Source: Klebsormidium nitens (lineage: Eukaryota > Streptophyta > Klebsormidiophyceae > Klebsormidiales > Klebsormidiaceae). Taken from it: DNA of 64,000 bases. The notes beneath the pieces were generated by a model that saw nothing but the letters and a program-made list of their open reading frames with translations, ran no database searches and was not told where the DNA came from. The position numbers and the translations under genes are program-made. The number at the start of each line of letters is the position of its first letter. Positions within the stretch are counted from its first letter, which is position 1. Positions 51,301 through 63,982 of the stretch are shown here, piece by piece. The stretch covers positions 248,001-312,000 of the forward strand of contig DF236970.1 in NCBI GenBank assembly GCA_000708835.1, written 5' to 3'.

Positions 51301-52054
51301 CCTGACACATGTCGGCGTTGGCTAGCTCGTCAATCTTCTCTCACGCGGAATGAACGCACGGGAAACGGCATCATTGAGCTGAATGGGCAGTGCATTTATT
51401 GTACCGGTAGGGGAATCAAATACCCACTTACTCCCGGTAGGGTAGAAGACTGGAGCTCGAGAACAGCTACCAAAATAGCAAGACCGAGGCAAAATTATGC
51501 TGGTTATTAAAAGAGCTCGGGACAGGCTTTCCGGCTACTTCTACCCACGGGCCACTACCCGGGTCTGGTTGCAAACCAACCCGGACACAAATCAGTCTTC
51601 TTCTTGGAACTGCTTGCGTCATAATGCACACTCGGCAAGTTGGTCAGCTTTAACCGACTGTGTACTGCTTCTACCGGGGCCGCCAAGCGAGTCTCAATCT
51701 CTGGTACACTCCTAAAGGCACAAAAGGTCGGGACATGGTCAACCGGGTACTTTGCGGAGAACAACGTCACATGGGCGCGACTGGCACTTTCTCTCCAACT
51801 GGATCGTCGCACAAGGTGGCGAATTCTGAATGGGCTGTTGTGAACTGCGCCACACTGCCCACAGTTCAACAGGCTCAGTGCTGTGAGCAGGGCGCCAGTT
51901 TGTCAGCCAGCACGCCTGTCAACTGATTCGCGCGGGATGGCGTCCCTTTGAAGGAGAGAAGCAGAGACGTGCTCCCAGGCAGCCACTTTGAAAAGTTCCC
52001 ATGCTGTTGGGCTTGTAGTATGGTCCCAGATCCAGATGTCTACATGAAGTTTTG
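48400..52054. other. Large intergenic region, no supported gene
   Basis: About 3.65 kb. A direct repeat GAGACTTCAGGCCCTC occurs at about 48648 and 48692, just after U1C. The 50-51.9 kb part has many GGTAC-type short palindromes and scattered frames without domains, resembling old transposon or satellite debris. The right end is the 5' flank of the histidine kinase gene. Confidence 0.45.
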
Positions 52055-55000
52055 ATGATGACCCAGGGCGTTAATAAAATCCAACCAACCATGCAGGCAG
52101 CGGAGGTCCTGCTGTCAGGGGCAGCAGCACAGCCAGCCGAAACATGGTCCTCAGCACAGGTTTTCAGGTTCAAGACAAGAGAGGACGCCGCAAACCCGCA
52201 CGCAAATGGAAAGAGCAAGTTGCCGATATGGCAAGTCATGCAGGAGCTCAGCAGGGAGATGCGTCAGGGGAACGGTCGGAGCGGGAGGCGAGCGGCTCAG
52301 GATGTTTCACGGCAGGACGAACCGCTTGCAGAGAGGTGGAAGCTCCAGTCTGAGGGCTTGAGCAGTCAGGTTGCGAGTTTGAGAGCACAGCTTGCAGAGT
52401 CGCGGCGTAACCAGGAGTGTTTGCAGAATGATCTGTACGAAAGTATGAGACGGGAGGCCTCCTTAAAGGCTAAGCTGGCGGCTGCTGACAGCAAGTTGGA
52501 TACTGTGGAGCGATGGGCACAGGTTTTGGGACAGCACATGGAGGAGGAGGTGTCGAGAAATTTCTTGGAGTCTGACAAGAGGCAGCTGCAAAACCTGACA
52601 GAGTGCCTTGCCTTGGCCGTGAAGTCCATGGCTCTTTTTGTGGGGTTGATGGACAAGGACTCTATGGGGCAGCTACGCTACACCTTCGTTCACAATCAGA
52701 AGCAGTTCTTTGGGGATGCGGTAAGCTTTAGTGGTTTGCCTATCATACCAAACCGTCAAGCATGAAGAGTATTGATTGGAGTTCATATAAATTGGCTGGT
52801 GGGTTATGTACTCTCCTCAAGTGTCTGCTTCCTTACAGTACCATGGGTTGAACTTGTATTTTGAAGAAGCCAGATCCAGGGTGCAAATACCTGTGCTAAT
52901 GTGTGGCAGCTTTCTCATGGGCTGGTTCAGGCTTAGTACGGGGTTCTGCTGCCAAGAATTTGTGGGACTTTGATTCGGTTGTTGTGCTGGCAGCACATCT
53001 TGGTTCGCACGTGGCATTTTTGTGCTCTTTCTCGGTATTGCAAGCATTTTAACAGTCTGTCAGCATAGCAAGCTGGAAGCAAGTGATTCGTGATGAAGAA
53101 TAGCAAGTCTCCCGTTTGTTTGCAGGACATGGTTGGAAAACGGGATGATGAAATCCTGCCGGTATCGATCCCTGGGGTTCGAGAGGGAATGGCAATAAAG
53201 CAGCGAGCTCTCGAGACCGGCACAACTGCTAGTGGAGAAATCACCCTGATGTTGCCTGACGCTTGCACACACTGGATGCTGACTTGCGAGCCAAGGCGCG
53301 GCGAGAGGAGCGAAGTTGTAGGGGTTGCTGTTGCTGCTGTAAATATCACAGAGACGGTAAGTTGCCAAGCTGTGGAAGTTTCTGACACTCTTACATCGAG
53401 TCAACTCTTACAAGCATGGGGATTGGGCAACAATCTTGTTCGTATGCATCTGTGCTGAGCAATGCAATGGCCCAAAGTGCATTGAGCACATGAGTAGGTA
53501 GTAGATTGTCGCTTATTGTGATCACCCAGTACTTGTTCTTGGCTACAATCAAGCCTGGTCGTTGCTGCTAATTATGGCTGAAGTTATTGTGCAGCAAAAA
53601 TGGGGATGCAATGCGTGTCCACCAATGATGATATCATACCATTTTCCAATGCAATGTGGGACAGGTTCATGTGCCATTGGGTATAGGGGGGGGGGGGGGG
53701 GGGCAGGTAGCGTGAGCTAGCTGAGACGAGAGNNNNNNNNNNNNNNNNNNNNNNNNNNNNNNNNNNNNNNNNNNNNNNNNNNNNNNNNNNNNNNNNNNNN
53801 NNNNNNNNNNNNNNNNNNNNNNNNNNNNNNNNNNNNNNNNNNNNNNNNNNNNNNNNNNNNNNNNNNNNNGGTAGAGGGGGGGGGGGCGAAGGGTTAAGAC
53901 CTGAAGCCTTAAGGCTGAAGACCAGAGGCTAATCTGAGGAGCAACACATGTCTGGATTGCTTAGTTGCTAAAATGTCTGCAGGTTGAAGGCAGGGCCCGG
54001 CTTGCCAAGTTGCATTCTGAGATTGCTGCAAGGGACGCCACAGAAGCAGAGCTGCGAAAGGCGATTCGTCTGACAGGTAGGGGGTCTCATCAGTGGCCAG
54101 TGTGACGTGTATAGGCCAGAAGTTTTCGGAGCTGGTTGCCTATCTCATTCGTTCGTGAAAAGTCAATGTGTCGTGTAGAATTTATTCATAAGGACCTCTT
54201 CTTTTGCCGTATTTAGCTTTGTGCTCCGGCTTTCAGTTGAGGTTCCTGTGACCTTATGCAGTCAACCATGTGACACTGCAGAAGAAAGGGTAAAGGGAAG
54301 TTCTGTGAGAGGAGTAATCATCAATTGTTGAGGTTCTTCGAGAGGAGGTCTACGAGTGGTTTCTGAATCATTCTCCATTTTGCTTCAGAGGAGGCCGTCA
54401 AGACCAAGTCCATGTTCCTGGCAATCATGAGCCACGAGATGAGGTATGTATTACAATCCGCACCAATCAGCATGTCACAATTGATAGTAGGACTGCGGAA
54501 GTTAACATGATTAGAAAGATATCATGGTCTTGTTGAGCGGCACTCGTTCTGTCTGCCATGCAGCTAGCTTTCGCATGCATGGGAGAAAGACGAGCTCTGT
54601 CACTGAAGTTCACTCTGTTATGACCAAACAGGACTGCCAATTCCTCATGACCAATGTTACACTTTCTGTCTTGCATTATGCTCAAAGTATTCTGCTTTGG
54701 TCTCTCTGAGCACCGCATACCGCTGCCTTAGAAGGTTCTGCTGGTTGCTGGTCACCTGCTGAGTTGCTTTGGCTCCTCTGTACACTGTGTATCATTGCTC
54801 TGCAAAAGGTCTGTTGAATTCGGTGCTGATTCGGCAAATGTCTTTCTCTTGCAGGACACCTCTGAACGGCGTTCTTGGCATGGCACACGTGCTTAACACC
54901 ACCCCTCTGGATGAAGAGCAGCGCGAGTTGGTGGACGCCATGCTGGCGTCAGGCGACACTCTGCTGGCCATTGTTGACGACGCCGTTGACGTCAGGAAGC

Positions 55001-58000
55001 TCGAGTCAGGCAAGTGCTAAAATACAATAGCACGTTTCGGTGCCAGTTCTTATACCCTTGCTTCACATATTGCCTGTGTATCTTTTCTTTTTCCGCAATG
55101 GTCTCTTCTTTTTTCCATTCGACCACTCTGAATCTGACCTCTTCTTGCTGTAACCACTTGCAGAAGCATGCTCTCCTCTGTCGCTTTGCTGGTCTCCACG
55201 TTTTGTTTCAGCATCTCTGGTCGAAGAAACGATCTCCCCAAGCTAACATTCTCCCCACTGTCTTCCTTCAGGTGAAGTTTCCCAGCAACAACGCCCTTTC
55301 AACCCACACCAAATCGTCAACCAAGTTCTGCATATGGCAGCCGCTGCTGTTCACAGCAAAGCAATAACCTTTGAGGCCAATATCAGCAGCAACGTCCCAA
55401 CCACGGTGAGCCACCACGATGTGCTTCTTACCTGGTTGGGTGTTTGAATCCCTGGAGTCATTCTGGTCAAAAGACAAGCAAGTAATCACCTTTATAGTCC
55501 AGGTCTGGTCTGACCTGACCGCTGGATGGTCTATGTAAACAAGACGATTTGACCTCTTTTGGCGAGAAACTTTTTACAAACGAGGAAGTTGACGGAGTTA
55601 ACTCATAATAGTAGTAGTAGATTATACTCGTGATTGTCTGCTTGCTTTGACAACCGACCCCATTGCCTGCTGGCCACGTCTGGTAAGGATTGGCATGTAA
55701 ATGGTCAGAAAGATCGCTGTTTCTTTTGCAGTAGTCGCAATATCGTTTCATTGACACTTATTTAGAATTGAGCCGTGATTCTTTCTAACGAGCTTTGTTA
55801 AAGAGATTTGAATATGTGAACAAGTGCCAAATCATAGGTAGGCTAAATTTGGGATTTTCTTGGTTTTGTTGTTTTTCTCGTCTGACGTCTTCTTTTCCTT
55901 GTTGTCCTTTTTGTCTGTCTGAAGTCTTCTTTCATGGTCTTCTGTTCTTCTCTTTGATTTTCTGGTCTGTTACCTTTTGGTGTACTTAAAATGACAGGCC
56001 CCTGCTTCTTGGACACTTCGCAATCACTTTACTTCACTCCTTGTCAAAGTGGTCTTGTTTTTGTCCACTGACCAAAGGCCATTTCCTTCCACAGATCCTT
56101 GGCGACGAGCTCCGCATCCGCCAAGTCCTCACCAACCTAGTTCACAACTCCCTCAAGTTCACCAACTCCGGCTTCATCCGCATCGGCATCTCCGTCTCCG
56201 ACACCCCCCCTCCCTCAACCGAGCCCCCAACTTCAGACTCCCCCGACCCCCAGACTGCCACGTCTACTGATGACAGCGGGTGCGACAGCAGCATGACGAT
56301 TGCCGGTGGCGAGGGCACAGTTTCCGACGAGGCGATGTCCAGAGGGTTCGGCCGGCGGCTGCTCAGTGCGCACGGCTTCCAGCTCCCGGAGTTCGACCTG
56401 GCTGAAACCAGCGAAGAAGAGCAGCACCCCGCGAGCACTCCCTCTTCCGTGCTCGACGTGGGGCCGCGAGACATGGACGAAAGCGGGCCGGAGCGCCGGC
56501 CGTGCTCTGAGGAGCCGGCCGCAGGCGCTCCGTGCTCCGGTTGCGGCGTCGCGGCCGGAGCGGAGGGAAGCCGTTGCACGGAACGGGAGTGCGGGACAGG
56601 GGAAGACGGCCAAGGGACTAGTGGATTGCACCGGTCGCTGACAAGGCACCGGTCCTTGGATAAGCAGGTTTGGGATGCGCCCCGCTCAGGGCCGGGGACG
56701 TCAGCCGAGCGGGGTCGGGGAATGGAGCGTTTGCAGCGGCAGAGCAGCCGGAGCAGCAGCGGCGGCCGGCAGATGAGCCCCAAAACGCCGCGGCGGGATC
56801 CGCTCCGGCGAGCCGGAACCTTGGGGCCCGACCGCGCGATACAGCGTGAGAACAGCCTCGCGAGCATCAGTGAAGGGATTTTGGATTTCGACGAGGCCGT
56901 CGGGCGGATCGAGGCCGATCTGGACCAGATCAAGTGCTCGCAGACGCTCTCACGAGAGAGCAGCCTGGACTCGGCGCCCGGGAGCCCCGCCGGGGGATCC
57001 CTCCGGTGGCAACGACGCGGCCCGGACGAGAGCTCCGACCGCCCGGGCCCGCTCCAGAGGCAGCCCAGCTTTTCGTACGCGACGGAAGGGTTCTCCGCGG
57101 AGGTTTCGGACAGTCCGAACCTGAGGGCGCTCGGACGGAGCACCAGCGCGTATCCGGAGAAGATGGAAGGGTTTGGGAACCTCGACGAGCGGCGGACCGC
57201 GAGCGAGCACGCGTTCCGGCGGTGCGGCAGCTTCGAGGAGTGCGAGGAGGTGCCAAAAGTGTGGCTGCGGGTCTCGGTGGAGGACAGCGGGTGCGGCATC
57301 CCGGAGGACGCATTCCCGATGTTGTTTGAGAAGTTCACGCAGGTAAGCGTCTACATGCTCCCGTTGCTTTCTAAGTTTCTCATTCGCAAGAGAGGAGAAT
57401 CAGTGTAGCTTTTCTTTGCTCCTTCTGGTGTGGAGATTGGTAGCCAAGCGGTCGCTGGAAGTTGTTGCTGTGCTCGCGTTTGCTGCAGCAAACGAACTCA
57501 TTCCGACTGAAGAAGATACTGGTTCGTAACATACTTTTTGCCGGTGTGCTCGCTCCACGATCCTGGATTGGACACCGTCGAGTTCCTTTACAAAGGTGTT
57601 CCGTGATGGGTGTTAAGTTTTGTCTCCTCCGTTTCGAATCGTTTCTCGCCCGCCTCGCAGTCTTTGCAAGGGCCTCACCGAAGTGTCTTGCTATTTTTAC
57701 ACTCCGTCAGCAAGATACCCAGCTCAGACGCTCACTCTCTGTGCGTTATCTGTGCGCAGGTGGACGCCTCCACAACTCGGCAGTACGGCGGCACGGGTCT
57801 CGGCCTGGCCATCTGCAAGCAGCTGGTGGAAAACATCCTGTGCGGAAAGATGGAGGTCGAAAGCACGCTGGACCAGGGGTCAACTTTCACTTTCACCGTT
57901 CCTTGCCAAAAGTCGGCCACCGATCCCGTTCCCCCACCGCAGCACGAGGCATGCAGCTCCCCCGGGAGGGTTTGCGACGAGCAGGGGGAAACGGGAGGTG

Positions 58001-60103
58001 CCACGGGCGAGGCTCCAGAGGCGGGAAGTCTAGAGAGTTCCGACATGGTTTGGAACGGGGGTCACACCGGCGAAGCTGAGCAGCGCTCGTTCTCGTTCCG
58101 GGGGGCAGGCCCCAGCAGGAAGCCGACCCCCCTGGACGTCCCTTGCTTCGATCACGAGGAGCAGGACAGAGCGTCCCTTCCAGGGGACCCCGGACCAAGT
58201 CCCCACTCGTTAACCCCTTCCTCTGACCGCCCCTTAACCCCTTCCTCAACCCGGTCCTTAACCCCTTCCACAACCCGGCCCCTAACCCCTTCCACAACCC
58301 GGCCTCCAACCCCTTCCACCTCCCGGTCTCCAAATACCCCTCCAGTGTCAACAGTCAGTCACCGGGTGTCGCCCGGGAAAGCGAAAAGCCGGCAGCCAGC
58401 GGCGAAGATGGAGGCGGAAGCTCCGCCTCTTTCGCCGAACGCCCCGACGTCCCCCTTCCCGGCGCCCCCTCCACCAGATAGCCTGCCGAGCCTGCTCCTC
58501 GTGGTGCGCGGACGTGACTTTTTTGCTACTCGTTTTTGACGCAGTGCTGATTCACCCCGGGGTTTACTCGGTTTGACTTGACGACGGGTTTATCGCTTTT
58601 TGTAAGCTTGCTGCTTGTGTGCCAGCACTGAAGAGTGCGCACTATCTTGCTCACGGTTTCCCGAAGAAAGGTGTTGGCTTTCAGGAATGTGTTGTTTTTG
58701 TGCGAACCAAACCATCAAGCTTCGAGCATTTGATAAGTAACTTGAGTCATGCAGATTTTTCGTTCGAGCTGCAAAGGTCCCTTCGGTCAGCCATCCGGCC
58801 GTTAGCAATTCAGAGAGGTTGAGATGGAAGATTTCCAGGTCCAGACCTCGACTTTAGATGTTGCAAACCCAGAAAGTTTGGAAAAGTGGAGCCTCGCTTA
58901 TTTTGAAGATAACGCTTACGAGGTTGAAAAGGTCTGATGCGAAAATTTTGCATCCCAAAAGAGCCGAAGGATATTTTCAAGAATCTGCTTGTGGCTGCCC
59001 GCACTCGAAGATTCGAGCCTTTGCCGATTTCGAAGACAAAGCTCCGGAGTTTGACAAGGTTTGACACAAAAGTTTGTATCTGGAAAGTGCCAGAGGATGT
59101 TTTCGGAAGAACTGATTGTGGCTTCTTACACTCACAAAATGGGAAAGATTGAGCCTTTTTTATTCTGAAAACAAAGCTTCGGTTTTCTAAACAAGGTCGG
59201 ACATGAAAATTTTGCATCTCGCAAGTGCCAGAGGATGTTTTCAAGAAACTGACCTTGGCTGCCCGCACTTTCCCCGCAGGAGGATAACAACATCAACGTG
59301 GTCGTGGCCCAGTCGATGCTCAAGCGGCTCGGCCTACGCGCAGACATCGCCAGCAACGGCGTCGAGGCCGTGCGCGCGCTCGCGCACAAGACGTACCACA
59401 TGGTCATGATGGACATCTGTATGCCACGGATGGACGGGCTCCAGGCCACGTCAGCAGTGCGGCGGTTTGAGGAGACGGGCGTGTGGCGGTTCGATGTGCT
59501 GGACAGCGAGCTGAAGGAACTAGAGGTGAGGGCTTGAGAATGCATGCGTCTTGAGCGGCGAGTCTTGATTGATCGTTTCGGTGGGATTGGATACCGCTAC
59601 TCGAATTTGCAATTTGGAAGACGGTTAGAAGCGGCTCTTTGTGCTTCGGGAGTTCGTGTTGATTATCTGAGGTTGTAAATCTGCTCTTCCTTGCTTTCAA
59701 AGTTACTCTGCTGTCCTCATCACCAGGAGTTGCGGGCAGATTCTGTTTCTGATATTTGTGCCTCTAAAAGTGCGGACAGGAGCGCAGTGGTCTAAGTCTG
59801 GATCCGACCCCATTGCCGCTTTGTTGTTTTGTTGAGTTCGCTTTTGTATTTCAAGGACCCTGAAAACTCGAAATTTTTTCTTTGCAGACCTGCCCCTCTC
59901 GGCCGGACTCTGGTTGCCAGCAAGGCATCCACGTGCCCATCGTTGCGATGACGGCAAACGCAATGGAGATGGACGTCAACCGGTGCTACAGCCACGGGCT
60001 GGACGCCTTCATTGCCAAGCCGGTCTCTTTCGCGAAGCTCAGGAGCGTCTTGACCCATTTTTTGCCTTGGTATAAGCTTGAATTGAAAGGAGCAAAAGCG
60101 TAG
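52055..60103 (+). CDS. PAS-domain hybrid histidine kinase with receiver domain
   Basis: A complete phosphorelay sensor: autophosphorylates on histidine and passes the phosphate to its own receiver aspartate. Exons 52055-52720, 53126-53356, 53983-54076, 54389-54443, 54855-55009, 55272-55405, 56095-57342, 57760-58503, 59280-59525 and 59888-60103 join in phase to about 1262 residues. Order: coiled coil ([17 protein letters not shown]), PAS/PAC ([23 protein letters not shown]), H-box [19 protein letters not shown]-box [15 protein letters not shown], about 340 residues of Ser/Arg/Pro-rich insertion, G1 [10 protein letters not shown]-box [10 protein letters not shown]2 [13 protein letters not shown], a TPSTTRP repeat linker, and a receiver ([31 protein letters not shown]). 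It has no membrane segments, CHASE or GAF domain, so a soluble sensor of the bryophyte/algal PAS-histidine-kinase type is likely. The intron after LESG uses a GC donor. The start is uncertain because CCATGCAG at 52090 could be an acceptor of an upstream exon. Confidence 0.9.
53733..53869. other. Assembly gap (137 N) flanked by poly-G
   Basis: The gap lies in an intron of the histidine kinase gene. An 18-base G run (53686-53703) precedes it and an 11-base G run (53876-53886) follows, so the gap probably results from a long G tract that sequencing could not cross. Confidence 0.97.
56220..57240 (+). other. Low-complexity insertion within the kinase ATP-binding domain
   Basis: This block of one exon encodes about 340 residues, between the N-box strand ([11 protein letters not shown]) and the strand that precedes the G1 box ([11 protein letters not shown]). 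Its composition is Ser, Arg, Pro, Gly and Glu rich, with recurrent R-x-x-S motifs ([24 protein letters not shown]) that look like phosphorylation or 14-3-3 sites. GC content rises sharply here. Confidence 0.75.
58200..58340 (+). repeat. Coding minisatellite (TPSxxRPL repeat) in the kinase linker
   Basis: About seven units near 21 bases each encode [24 protein letters not shown] and variants, between the ATPase domain and the receiver domain. On DNA level each unit contains AACCCCTTCC. Confidence 0.85.
58930..59279 (+). repeat. Tandem repeat ending at a splice acceptor
   Basis: Three diverged units of about 130 bases start near 58937, 59066 and 59204 (each with AAAATTTTGCATC or a close variant, then AGTGCCAGAGGATGTTTTC). 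The third unit runs directly into the CCCCGCAG acceptor of the receiver exon; the first also has CTGCCCGCACT but continues differently. Confidence 0.8.
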
Positions 60104-61521
60104 GCTTGCTCTCTTGTAAAGTTGTTATGAACTTAAATAGGTATACGTAGTGGGCTAAAATTACAGTTAGTGCCGCTCGCTTGTAGAATAAGCTCGCTGT
60201 TTTCAGTGAAAGGTAGTGCTGGATGAACCGTGCAAGTCATGGAATGGTTGACCTGAACTTGGCCATGTCGTCCCCAGGTTATGACCAATACTTCCCCGAT
60301 TTTGAACCTAGCGCTCTGATACCTACCCCAATGAATACTACAGCTTTGGACAAAACGGTTCTTGTCTTAGCTTGTGTAGTGTTTTGCTTGGTCGAAAAGT
60401 GAGTAGTGACCGGTTCAGCGAAATAGCGCTTGCTTCGCGACAATCAGTCTCGGGTAGTCCCCTCTTCAGTGCATGCGAAAGCTGGCTACAGCTATATTTG
60501 AAGGGTCCAACCTGGTGATGAACGGCGTGAAACTCACATTCCTTCTAGTGTGACGGCTGTAATGGTTCATCTGTTCGATGGCCTGCATGCTGCATGCTGA
60601 GATGGTCATGAGGGCCGTTGGTCCTGGGCATGTATAAGTTCAGTGCATATTGCGGTGGAGTGTTTTGACCTTTCACGCACTAGGCAGCTTTCTAACACTA
60701 AAAGTCGGTGGCCTTCAAGTGATACGTCACGTACGGTATCCGATCATTGCAAGCCGCCGATGTCAAACATGAACGCGCTCATGACTACTACTCAGGAGCT
60801 ATAGCTAGTAGGCTTGCGCGTGCTCCGTCATGTAAGTGACTTCGCTTATTGTTGCAGAAAGCTAGCTCGCCGACGGTCATGTCATGAGGGCTGATCTATG
60901 CATGAATCTGTGTGGCCTGGTACTGACTCGATCAGCCTGCATGCATCACTATGAAATTAATATCAGCCGCACAGCCGGCGCTGTGCGCGAGACAATGCGT
61001 CGACAAACCGTTAATTTGTTCAGGCTTAAGGTCGCGAAGCATTTACCATGTCCGATCGGCCTGAACGGACTGGTTGGAACAGCGGTATACGTACGGTATT
61101 TAAATTAAGAATTCTGGCATCCGTATACAACTGTCATGTATGGTTTTAAGTACCATGTTGGATTTCCTGTTGCATGTGTGGATCGAGAAGTCGTGCATGC
61201 GCAATTGAAAATGTTCGATTATATCGAAGTCGTTGTATGTCTTCCAATACGACCAACTTGGCAATCATTTTCACTCGAGATCAATCCTACTGAGTGACTA
61301 TTGATGCATCACACGGCTGCCAATACAGTATGTATCCATCATGAAACATATGGGGATCTCTGGATCTCGGAGTATAGACGGTGGCAACTTGAAGACACAG
61401 CTTAGCGGGTTTGAAGCACCTGACATTTCGCAGAGTCCACCGATCATGATGACCACTTACTTTATTGCCGGCTTGGATGGGGGGCCCGTTTTTATAAATT
61501 TAAAAAATGGCTCGAGGGTAC
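60104..61521. other. Intergenic between convergent genes
   Basis: About 1.4 kb holding the 3' end of the histidine kinase gene. Short frames only, with no domain or splice consistency; no RNA gene recognised. Confidence 0.45.
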
Positions 61522-63982
61522 TCAGACCTTCTTCTTATTGCCAGGTGTCGCTTTCACACCCTGTGAATAGCGTGACTGCTGCTTGCGCCTCACTTCTTGC
61601 AGCATGCCCTGGACGGTCTTCTGCCCTCCCTGTTGCTGCCTCATTTTTACCAGCGACAAAATCTTGTCGAAACCTAAGTGGTGGCCGTATTTGCGAGCGA
61701 CCCTGCCCAACAGAAACGTGTTCATCAGATCAAATGCTGCCTAAATGTTCCAAAGCATGTCACTGCCTTTTAACTGTTCCGCTTTTCAAGATTCTTCTCC
61801 CGGAATGCAAGTATTGGGCGGTTCACGTGTCCTCTCTGCAAGCAGTGACCTTCTCAGAAATAAAAGCATCCGTCCAGAGGACGGCTGACATCATCGCAGC
61901 CTGAACGTTGAATATAGAATAAGAAGTTTTCGTTGAGAGCCTTGACGTTCTCCAGTGGGACCCAAAACGAAACGAGCCGGGTTTCGAAAGTTGCAAAGAG
62001 ACCCACAGGATCCTAGAAATTCTCTGTCCCGCAACATGAGATGCTGGTCGGAAAACAAAACTGGCCTTCTCAGAGGCCTATCAAGCACTACCAATGCGAC
62101 TCTGAAAACAGCGAGCCCAGTCCCTTTTTAAAACCGATCCAGGTTCAGCCGGCGTGCATAGCCCTCAATTTTAAGGGCAACTGTGGAAAGGGGAAACTCT
62201 TCTGGTTCTTCTGCAAGCAAGACGCCCTGTCCGGGATTTGGAGCCGTTGTCTACAACAGCTCGAAGCTCGAATTGTGTGATACACCTACCAACCTTTGGA
62301 ATATCTTTGCCGACGAGTATAACGGGCCCTCAGAACTGACTAGATTCCACTGACCAACCGACAAGAGTAGATTCTTCGTAGTTTGCAGGCTCACCACATC
62401 AGAAGGATCGCTGACGTCAGCACGACCGTGAACCCGACCCCCCCCTCGACGCTCCCCCCCGGCTTTCTTCCGCACTTTTTTTGCGGCATCCCAGAACCCG
62501 CTCTCGCGCTTCTTCTTCCCCCGTCGCTCCTCTTCCCGCCCCCCGGGGGGCGGTAGTCTCGTCCCGTCGAAGCACGGGGGATCCCTCCCACCGGTGACGT
62601 CGTCCGTGACGTCATCGGCGGTGCGGAAGCCCGCCAGCTGGCAGAAGTGCGCGCCGGAGGAGGCCCACTCGGCGGCGGTGGTGCACACCAGGTCGCGGCG
62701 GCCGCAGGGAACTAGGTCCTGCGAGAAATAAATCCACTTATATTTTGACCCCTCTTATAATGTGTATAAAAAAAAATCAGACACCAGAATCTTGTATCTG
62801 GGTAAGCGGACCATGAGAAAGCAATCACGGGGCAACAGTACTCATTAAGGGAATCATAAGAGTCGAGAAACTAAATCCAGATGAATCCAATAAGGTCGAA
62901 AGTGGGACGACACTCTCGCAGGATGATCCTGCCCTTCTCTCACCTGAGTCATCGCATCCAATGCAAAATACGCTCCCCCGCATGCGTCCAATAGCCTATC
63001 GCACAGGCTCCGGCAGATTACGGGGGGGCCCTCCGAGACCCCAACGTCGGGATCGCAAAGCGCACACTCCACAACTTCCCAAAGCGCCAAGCAATCGGCT
63101 CCCGCCTCGCCGGACGTTGCCAGCTTTCGGAGCCATAAAAGGGCTGCATCGAGGGGTTAAGACTGAGGGTCAGCAAAACGGTTAACGGGTTTCTTAGCGA
63201 TCCAGTCGTGCTTTCTATGGAAGAATATACTGCCAAAGAAGGTCAAAGGAATCTCAATGAGGATGGCTGCTCTTCACAAATTGCCAAACTGTGTAAGCAG
63301 TGGGCCACGGCCAGGGCGAACCATTTGGGTGGTGCAGTGTGTGGTTAATAGGGTGGTTCGATGGGGTGTATATAAATGGGGTGGTTTGTTGGGGTAGTTC
63401 GATAACAAAGCTGAAAGTCTGGACGTACATGCTATTTTCTGCAAATGTTTGCTACCTGCCCTGCACACAATCAATCATCAACATATTATGAGAAAAAGGA
63501 GTGTTCATGATCAGGTCGGGGCAGATCGAAAGATACAGTAAACCACCACAAAGAATCCGAGCATCATAAGAAGTCAGTGAAAGAGAACAAGTAGACTCAT
63601 ACTTACCTGTATCCGTCTGTTCCTTGCCGCAGCACGTCTTCCACTTATAAGCCTTGCACAGGCTCAGGCTTTCCGCCCCTCGCACCCTCCTCGGTTCCTT
63701 CCCCTGAATTGCATACGGCGGGAAGCGCCCCCCTTGCGACCGGCACATTCTAGTTTCATTTGCATCGCTCCTCACATTCTCCTTCAGCGGTGGCTGATCG
63801 GCGGCGGCAGCGGCCGCGATAAGACCTACTGGGAATATACAAGATAATGCCACTGTAAGAATGATGCGAGACTTTAGAATAGAAACATTTCGGATCAAGG
63901 AGCGACAGCGCCTCATCGCAACAGACGGCGTGGCAATCACTTTTGGCCTATCTTGCACAACCACACCCCATTCTCCGCCCAT
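61522..63982 (-). CDS. Folate-receptor-like secreted or membrane protein
   Basis: Minus-strand exons 63982-63607, 63143-62944 and 62718-62395 join in phase (1,0). A long basic start precedes a hydrophobic signal or anchor (ILTVALSCIFPVGLIAAAA); an alternative ATG at 63916 (MRRCRSLIRN) would give a more normal signal peptide. The mature part has MCRSQGGRFPPY, LCKAYKWKTCCGKEQTD, CLALWEVVECALCDPDVGV, PPVICRSLCDRLLDAC, YFALDAMTQ, DLVPCGRRDLVC and AAEWASSGAHFCQLAGF. These are the cysteine landmarks of the plant folate-receptor-like family (Folate_rec fold); ligand and role in plants are not established to my knowledge. Exon 62718-62395 adds a basic, Gly-rich stretch (GKKKRESGFWDAAKKVRKK). The C-terminal exons are unresolved: a final exon about 61680-61522 with a basic tail (KMRQQQGGQKTV, ending GNKKKV) fits the family's charged end, but the joining transmembrane exon was not found. 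Confidence 0.8.

Noticed and set aside
56142-57338. 398-codon open frame on the minus strand
   Set aside because: It is the antisense shadow of the GC-rich histidine kinase insertion; no domain is encoded.
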